Below the pieces are notes generated by a model. That model searched no databases, was not told the origin of the DNA, and saw nothing but the letters and a program-made list of their open reading frames with translations. From assembly GCA_965228615.1 (NCBI GenBank), contig CBDDHT010000004.1, positions 3,410,001 through 3,474,000 of the forward strand: 64,000 nucleotides of DNA, in the 5' to 3' direction. Below are positions 59,114 to 64,000 of this stretch, in pieces. The first letter of the stretch is position 1; every line of letters begins with the position of its first letter. Source of the DNA: CBDDHT01 sp965228615 (GTDB lineage: Bacteria; Pseudomonadota; Alphaproteobacteria; Rhizobiales; Methyloligellaceae). Both the position numbers and the translations under genes were made by a program.

Positions 59114-59845
59114 TCAGGTGGCAGCGAAATAGCCGGTGATCTGGAGGCCCATCAGAGCGAACCCGGCTGTCATCAGGACGACGTTCGCTGAGTAGGCCTG
59201 CCGGGCAAATGACGGCATCGCCCGCCAATAGCGCATCACCACGAGAATTGCGGCCAGCGCAATCAGTTGCCCCACCTCAACGCCGAAATTGAAGGCAATG
59301 AGATTCGGCCACAGCCCATCCGGTGAGATGTTGTAGTTGATGATCCGCGAGGCCAGGCCGAAGCCGTGTAGAAAGCCGAAGATCAGCGTCGCGGCTTTGG
59401 TTGAGGGCTGAAATCCGAACCAGAGCGGAAAGGCGCCGAGATTGTCGAGGGCCTTGTAAACCACCGAAAAGCCGATGATGGCGTCGATGATATAGCTGCT
59501 GATGCCGAAATCGAACCAGACGCCCAGTAGCATCGTGGTTGAATGCCCGATGGCGAAAAGAGTGACGTAGGTTCCGATCTGCTTGAAGCCGTGCAGAAAA
59601 AAAATCACGCCGAAAAGGAAAAGCAGGTGATCGTATCCGGTGACCATGTGCTTGGCACCAAGATAAATGAACGGGATGAGGTGGACGCCCGCGATCTCCT
59701 GAATATAGCCTTTGTCGCCTAGCGTAACCGCATGCGCGAGGGCCGCATCGGCCCAAGAAAGGGATGCTGCGGCAACGAGCAAGAGAACGGGCCCGCGGCG
59801 CGTGCCAACTCCGCGCCCGCGCAACGCGGCCGGTTGAATTGTCAT
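59114..59845 (-). CDS. HupE/UreJ-type metal transport protein
   Basis: 243 residues with a signal/first helix (17-36) and about six more spans. It has the family core GAKHMVTGYDHLLFLFGVIFF and FGFLHGFGLAS, with His and Asp residues inside helices that fit a nickel or cobalt permease. It starts behind AGGAG and lies 19 bases from the anchor-protein gene. Confidence 0.82.
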   Translation of the reverse strand: MTIQPAALRGRGVGTRRGPVLLLVAAASLSWADAALAHAVTLGDKGYIQEIAGVHLIPFIYLGAKHMVTGYDHLLFLFGVIFFLHGFKQIGTYVTLFAIGHSTTMLLGVWFDFGISSYIIDAIIGFSVVYKALDNLGAFPLWFGFQPSTKAATLIFGFLHGFGLASRIINYNISPDGLWPNLIAFNFGVEVGQLIALAAILVVMRYWRAMPSFARQAYSANVVLMTAGFALMGLQITGYFAAT

Positions 59846-59857
59846 GTTGTACTCCTG

Positions 59858-59914
59858 TGTCTGAACAGTTTGATCTGGCGCCAACAGGGCGCGGTACCGA
59901 GTACTGTTCAGACA
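59858..59914. promoter_or_regulatory. 12-bp perfect hairpin between metal-operon genes
   Basis: Arms 59858-59869 and 59903-59914 (TGTCTGAACAGT and complement) enclose 33 bases that can form a further GC-rich stem (GGCGCC). It lies between the His-rich gene and hupE, just before hupE's ribosome site, and could set relative expression of the two or end part of the transcript. Confidence 0.5.
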
Positions 59915-60294
59915 GTGCGAGGCGGGCGCTTTGGTCCGTCGGGATTGAGCTGCCGCAGGGTATCGACTCGCACGCCCTGCCCACTTTCAGAAAACAGTTG
60001 CTGCGCGCTAGCCGTCTGACTGAGGAGCGCCTGAAGCTGGTGTTCGTGGTCCGTCGCGTCGTGGCCACCGATCGGGAAGCTGATGCTATCGCATGGCGCT
60101 TCACCATGCGCGTGGCCGTGCGCCGCGATCTCGTCAGGCATATCGAGTCCTGCAACGGTCGCGGCCTTGCCGACAACAGGGCCGTGCGTCAGAGACACAA
60201 CGAGGGGAGCGAGAAGGAGCGCAATTACGTTCGCCAGCACGACGATACGTCGTGCTGCTCGCCGTGATCTGGAATGGAAGGGCTCCCCGCCCAT
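59908..60294 (-). CDS. Small His-rich secreted protein, DUF2946-like
   Basis: 128 residues. A hydrophobic segment (residues 17-36, RIVVLANVIALLLAPLVVSL) is followed by a His cluster (AAHGHAHGEAPCDS, GGHDATDHEHQ), which suggests metal binding in the periplasm. The architecture is like DUF2946 proteins found with metal transporters. The ATG at 60294 follows GAGG; a TTG lies two codons earlier. Confidence 0.6.
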   Translation of the reverse strand: MGGEPFHSRSRRAARRIVVLANVIALLLAPLVVSLTHGPVVGKAATVAGLDMPDEIAAHGHAHGEAPCDSISFPIGGHDATDHEHQLQALLSQTASAQQLFSESGQGVRVDTLRQLNPDGPKRPPRTV

Positions 60295-60376
60295 GCTCAA
60301 CCTCGTTCATACGCTGTGTCAGCGCGGCCTTGCTATATCCCCATTGGGGCTGAATCAAGGACTAATGCCGAGGTCA

Positions 60377-61105
60377 TTAGCTGTTCAATGCGACATAGAT
60401 ACCGAAGGCAGTGACACCCAATGCACCGCAAGTCTCTAGCCCGCGTCCGATCCGGCGCGGCCAGTCGCCAAACCGGGTTAGGAGGTTCAACGTCCTGTCG
60501 CGGGCGAATATTGCCCCAAGCGCAAACAGTGCGAGCGTCGCGATGAGCCCCATTGCCATCGCCGACGAGACCGCAAGGCCGGCCAGAACGACCCCGCTTG
60601 AAACGGCGTAAACCATGACGAAAGTGGTCAAAGGGCACGGCACGAGCCCGGTTGTAACGGCAAGGATCCCTGAGGTTTTGACGGAATCACCCGTGCCGGA
60701 CACGCTGCGTTTGCGAAGTGCGCGCCAGAGCAGCCAGGCGCCAATCATCGCGACAAGCACACCGCTCGCAAGTTCGACGTCGGGCGCACGTCCTGCGCCG
60801 CCGAGCGTGCGCTGGAGCAGACTAAAGCCGGCGAGAACGAGGAGAATCGCAGAGAGCACATGGGTCACGGCGAGCGTGGCTGCCATTGCGAAGCCGCGCC
60901 ACGGGTGACCGCCATGGCCGAGGAAATAGGAGACGAGAACCGTCTTGCCGTGGCCTGGCATGAACGCGTGGACGAAGCCGAAGAAAAAGGCAGTGGCCAC
61001 CGCGATTCCAAGTGCTAACGGGTCCCATGATCCCGTGGCAACGGAGAGCTGATCCGTCATCCCGCGGTACAACCACGTCTGTATCTCGACAAGGAGGTTC
61101 GTCAT
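60377..61105 (-). CDS. NicO-type nickel/cobalt transporter
   Basis: 242 residues, about six transmembrane helices. The family motif FFFGFVHAFMPGHGKTVLV is at residues 42-60, the second helical group has TTGLVPCPLTTFVMVY. The family exports or imports nickel or cobalt (RcnA/NicO). First gene of the leftward metal operon; a folded element lies 56 bases upstream. Confidence 0.85.
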   Translation of the reverse strand: MTNLLVEIQTWLYRGMTDQLSVATGSWDPLALGIAVATAFFFGFVHAFMPGHGKTVLVSYFLGHGGHPWRGFAMAATLAVTHVLSAILLVLAGFSLLQRTLGGAGRAPDVELASGVLVAMIGAWLLWRALRKRSVSGTGDSVKTSGILAVTTGLVPCPLTTFVMVYAVSSGVVLAGLAVSSAMAMGLIATLALFALGAIFARDRTLNLLTRFGDWPRRIGRGLETCGALGVTAFGIYVALNS

Positions 61106-61160
61106 TGCGTCGTGCTATTGCGCATCAGTGGTCTAAGTATGTCCGATAAGGGTCTTGGCT

Positions 61161-61277
61161 GTTCTCTAATTCCGGGACTGCTGTCAAGCTCTCCGCGATT
61201 GTCCTTGCCGGGTTCAGGGTTCTCTCCGCGGTAGGCACACCAAGGAGAGCTGACAACCAACCCCCGAGTTAGAGAAC
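61161..61277 (-). ncRNA. Candidate structured element ahead of the metal operon
   Basis: Nested imperfect inverted repeats. The outer arms are 61161-61176 and 61263-61277 (GTTCTCTAAT... and its near-complement), the inner arms 61182-61194 and 61244-61255 (TGTCAAGCTCTCC). In a leftward transcript this would fold into a long stem in the leader of the NicO gene. It lacks the conserved boxes I know for B12 and NiCo riboswitches, so it may instead be a small palindromic mobile element. Confidence 0.45.
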
Positions 61278-61860
61278 ACCCAGGGTCAAACTTTCGCATT
61301 CGAATCCCACGGGATTATCGCGTCTGCGACATCGCTCGGAGGTCGCGACAGGGCTCAGAGCAGAAGCGGTGGCGCCACCGGCTGTCGCCATCACTTGGAC
61401 TCATCGATGTCTGGTTTCGGTTAATTGGCTTGAGATTTTGCACCTGCAGCGAAGGGCCGCTTCCCGCCCGAAGTAACCAATAGCCACCCTCTGTCAAAGG
61501 TCCGCAAGTTTCGCGTTGTCGACCTCAAGACTGCGATGGCTAAAGCGTCTAGGAGTGGCAATCCCGGACTCTCTGTCTATCTGACATCCTATTCTGTGAT
61601 GCATCCGATAGCTGCCATTCGATACCGAAAGTACGTCTGGAATGTCTGTCCGAATTTATGCGGGAGAATTTTCATAAGTAATATTATCACACAATAATAT
61701 CAATGGCTTAGAGGGCTGTAACCTCTCACGATAATTGTCGTGCCACGCTGATCCCAGTTTCGCGATCGCTGCACAGCCGTGTAGATAACTCTGACTTTTC
61801 GGATTTGATCGTTGATTGCCTCCCGAAAATTGTGACACTGATTGAGCGAGGCGATGAAAT
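61278..61860. other. 583-bp region before the Shedu gene
   Basis: No gene supported. It should hold the promoter of the Shedu gene. An exact palindrome, ATATTAT-CACACA-ATAATAT, lies at 61681-61700, with a related AT-rich block at 55311. GAGG precedes the Shedu ATG by about 9 bases. Confidence 0.4.
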
Positions 61861-63072
61861 ATGCCGTTAGAAACGGAAAGCATAACCAACAATGGATTTG
61901 AGGAGATCTACTCCTGGGATACTGAAGATGAGGAAGGCACACGCAAACTCGTCTTCAAGAAGGACCACGATAACCGGATTATAGAATGGTACTCCCGTGA
62001 CGATGATTTCCCGCTGCGGCCCATCATTTTCGAGGGCTTCCGTGGTATTCCATCCGAACTGGCCGAAGCCGGTTACATCAAAGGCCCGCTCGGCTATCAC
62101 CTTTCCCGCAAGATCAGCGACCTTCAGGTGCAGGAACTAACGATCTCGCGTACCGCTGACGCCTATGTCCGGAAAATACCCAATGCCGGATACAGAATGA
62201 TCATTCCCTACAAGGATTTTAGCGATATCGCGGCCCGCTTCCGGGGCATCACAACCGAAGCGCAAACAGATAGGCGCATCATTGCTGACGCCGCTTTTCA
62301 CAACCTCTTTCCGACAAGGTTTCAGGCATCAGAGGCATCCCTGCGCAGACGACTCACACGCCTGCTCAATGGCCTTGATGAAGCCGTCATTGGGGAAATG
62401 AGCGCAGAGGAAATTGACCGCGTTCTTGATTTCACGAAATCGATTTTGGAAAGCCGCTACACCATGGCGCATAAGCGCCGTGACCTCTTTTCCGCAGCCA
62501 AGCTTCGCGTTGATAGTGTTGCCCTGTCAGAGGTGATCGAAAAGTTTGAATCCCAGCTGGCAGACGGCATCTCAGAAGCCAAGTGGGGCGAGTTTCTTCG
62601 CAAGAACCTCTTCCTTGTCGAATCCCGCTACATCCATGTGATCGAACAGCTCAATGTCGTCCTGGGCGGCACCCGCAACGTTGATTTCGGGTTGGTCGAT
62701 AGCCAGGGCTACCTTGACCTCTTTGAAATCAAGCTGCCCACAACGAAGCTCATTGCGGCCAATACCGATCGGGGCAATTACTACTGGCACACCGATGCCG
62801 TCAAAGCGGTCGTGCAGGCCGAGAAATATCTGCACAATGCAGAGCGCCAGGCCACCGGGCTTGCCGAAGGTGTAGGCAGGCAGCGCGGCGTTGATGTCAA
62901 GGTTGTCAGGCCGCGGGCTGTGGTTGTCATGGGTACTTGGGATCAGCTCGACGATGATAACAAGGCCAATGATTTTCGCGTGCTGCGCACGTCCCTCAAG
63001 AACGTTGAAATCGTTCTCTATGATGAGTTTCTGGAAAGGCTCAAGAACCAGCAGGGCAAGGTCTACGTCTAG
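61861..63072 (+). CDS. Shedu-type defence nuclease (DUF4263)
   Basis: 403 residues. The N-terminal two-thirds (1-215) form an unknown sensory or clamp region. The C-terminal nuclease core matches the Shedu (SduA) family: a helix with AKWGEFLRKNLFLVES (Glu244), VDFGLVDSQ (Asp275), DLFEIKLPTTKL (Glu289-x-Lys291) and VVQAEKYL (Gln319 to Tyr323), that is, PD-(D/E)xK chemistry. Shedu proteins act alone as anti-phage nucleases. It is convergent to an Xre gene and an unknown gene. Defence in this host is inferred from the family. Confidence 0.88.
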   Translation: MPLETESITNNGFEEIYSWDTEDEEGTRKLVFKKDHDNRIIEWYSRDDDFPLRPIIFEGFRGIPSELAEAGYIKGPLGYHLSRKISDLQVQELTISRTADAYVRKIPNAGYRMIIPYKDFSDIAARFRGITTEAQTDRRIIADAAFHNLFPTRFQASEASLRRRLTRLLNGLDEAVIGEMSAEEIDRVLDFTKSILESRYTMAHKRRDLFSAAKLRVDSVALSEVIEKFESQLADGISEAKWGEFLRKNLFLVESRYIHVIEQLNVVLGGTRNVDFGLVDSQGYLDLFEIKLPTTKLIAANTDRGNYYWHTDAVKAVVQAEKYLHNAERQATGLAEGVGRQRGVDVKVVRPRAVVVMGTWDQLDDDNKANDFRVLRTSLKNVEIVLYDEFLERLKNQQGKVYV

Positions 63073-63132
63073 ATAGTCACAAAAACGAAACGCTGCGTTT
63101 TCATCCCCGCCCTGCCAAGCCCTTCGCGGTAT

Positions 63133-63624
63133 CTACCTGTCACGATCATCATCCCGCTCGATTTGTGAATTCAGCTCTTTGTTTTCTTTTTCCGCTGCCT
63201 CCAGACTTACCTCACGCGCCTCTTCGCGAAATTTCTCCAGATCCTCTTTGTGGATTTCACCGCCGCGCTCTAAAAATTCCCGGCTATCAGCTGAACGGTA
63301 ATGCCCTATTGCCGCATTGCCGATATCCATCGCCTCATCCAGGCTGCAATTCCGGCCAAGGTCTTGCCATTCTCCCTTACCATCACACAACAGCAACCTT
63401 GCATTCCCACCTTTGTCGATTGCCACACTTTTGTCGTCAGGCAAGATTGCCGCGATCTTGTTACCTTCTATGTCGGTACGGTAATACGCGCCCTGCTCAT
63501 GGCCTAGATTAGCATTCCTATCAAAAATCCAGTCTTGTCTTTCATGCTCGATATGTTTTGCGGACTTATCTTTCTCCATCAGACGTTCCCAAAGCTTTCC
63601 CGCACTGTCATCGACAACACGCAC
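63133..63624 (-). CDS. Hypothetical charged protein next to Shedu
   Basis: About 163 residues, mostly helical and charged (EDLEKFREEAREVSLEAAEKEN near the end), so coiled-coil is likely. The frame opens with GTG at 63624, but protein-like sequence continues upstream in frame (SYIWVWYDRDV) through to the end of the Xre gene, so the true start is unclear. No known family. It ends 60 bases from the Shedu stop, facing it. Confidence 0.5.
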   Translation of the reverse strand: MRVVDDSAGKLWERLMEKDKSAKHIEHERQDWIFDRNANLGHEQGAYYRTDIEGNKIAAILPDDKSVAIDKGGNARLLLCDGKGEWQDLGRNCSLDEAMDIGNAAIGHYRSADSREFLERGGEIHKEDLEKFREEAREVSLEAAEKENKELNSQIERDDDRDR

Positions 63625-63658
63625 ATCCCTATCGTACCAGACCCAGATGTAACTACCT

Positions 63659-64000
63659 TCAGCTTCCTCTTTCAGACGTGCTGAGCGCCTTGATAAAGCG
63701 CAGCACGTCCAACCTCAGTTCCGGGTTTTCGATTTTACCATAGGCGCTCATCAACCTCTGAGCCTCGCCATCATCAACGGACATATCGCTTATGCACTTG
63801 ATTGTTTCCCCCACCGGCCCGTTCAGATCTTCGAAGAAATACGCCACCGGAACGTTCAGCACATAGGCCATCCGGTACAAGCGGCTTGCCGATATCCTGT
63901 TACTGCCTTTTTCGTATTTCTGGATTTGCTGAAAAGTCACACCTGCTGCCTGCGCCAGCTTCTCCAGTGTGCACCCGCTTTGCTTCCGCCGCGCCTTTAA
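63659..64000 (-). CDS. Xre family transcriptional regulator, 5' end outside window
   Basis: Reading is open to the window edge. Visible residues begin LKARRKQSGCTLEKLAQAAG, then VTFQQIQKYEKGSNRISASRL, a standard Xre helix-turn-helix, followed by FFEDLNG and a C-terminal helical tail (LMSAYGKIENPELRLDVLRF). It is a repressor-type regulator common in islands and beside defence genes. Confidence 0.85.
   Translation of the reverse strand, partial: LKARRKQSGCTLEKLAQAAGVTFQQIQKYEKGSNRISASRLYRMAYVLNVPVAYFFEDLNGPVGETIKCISDMSVDDGEAQRLMSAYGKIENPELRLDVLRFIKALSTSERGS

Noticed and set aside
61106..61300. Cobalamin or NiCo riboswitch before the NicO gene
   Set aside because: The conserved B12 box and the NiCo four-way-junction sequences I know are not present on the minus strand.

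Overview
The window looks like chromosomal DNA of an alphaproteobacterium, most likely of the order Hyphomicrobiales or a close relative. This is inferred from family content: IalB-like, DUF2865, DUF2794 and TorF-type porin genes, a YcbB-type L,D-transpeptidase, and the tesA/ybbA/ybbP block. No 16S gene is present, so genus cannot be given.

Positions 1 to about 44,800 are core chromosome with mostly ordinary genes. There is a histidinol-dehydrogenase-family/SDR pair, gpmA, dapB, ppa, argG, a threonine-synthase-type enzyme, an MFS transporter with a divergent AraC regulator, rlmN, a TrmH-type methylase, quinone reductase, thpR, a tesA-type esterase divergent from an ABC pair, a Bax-inhibitor-1 protein, htpG, and polA overlapping pyrE. 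Envelope and secreted proteins stand out among these. They include a 736-residue, extremely basic repeat protein (8626-10836), two TorF-type porin paralogues, an L,D-transpeptidase with a repeat-rich linker, a secreted WD40-caspase fusion facing a FecR-domain protein, and several small secreted proteins. Intergenic inverted repeats occur at 19594, 37619 and 40456. An orphan structured RNA with its own promoter and terminator precedes htpG.

A tRNA-Arg(CCG) gene at 44842 marks the left edge of a genomic island that appears to run past the right end of the window. It carries a tyrosine integrase, an AlpA-like excisionase, a plasmid-like module (ParA, an overlapping ribbon-helix-helix protein and a winged-helix Rep-like protein), a GIY-YIG protein and a multi-span permease. 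An IS630-family element follows whose transposase is split, in antisense, by a complete group II intron whose boundaries can be read to the base. After it come small orphan genes, an IS110/IS1111-type transposase, a glutathione S-transferase, and a metal-related operon (NicO transporter, His-rich protein, HupE/UreJ protein, membrane-anchored protein). The island ends, within this window, with a Shedu-type nuclease (DUF4263) facing an Xre regulator and an unknown gene.

The island combines integration, partition, metal handling and phage defence. The best candidates for something undescribed are the giant basic repeat protein, the orphan RNA at 38277-38434, the folded element ahead of the nickel-type transporter (61161-61277), and the unknown gene between the Shedu and Xre genes.
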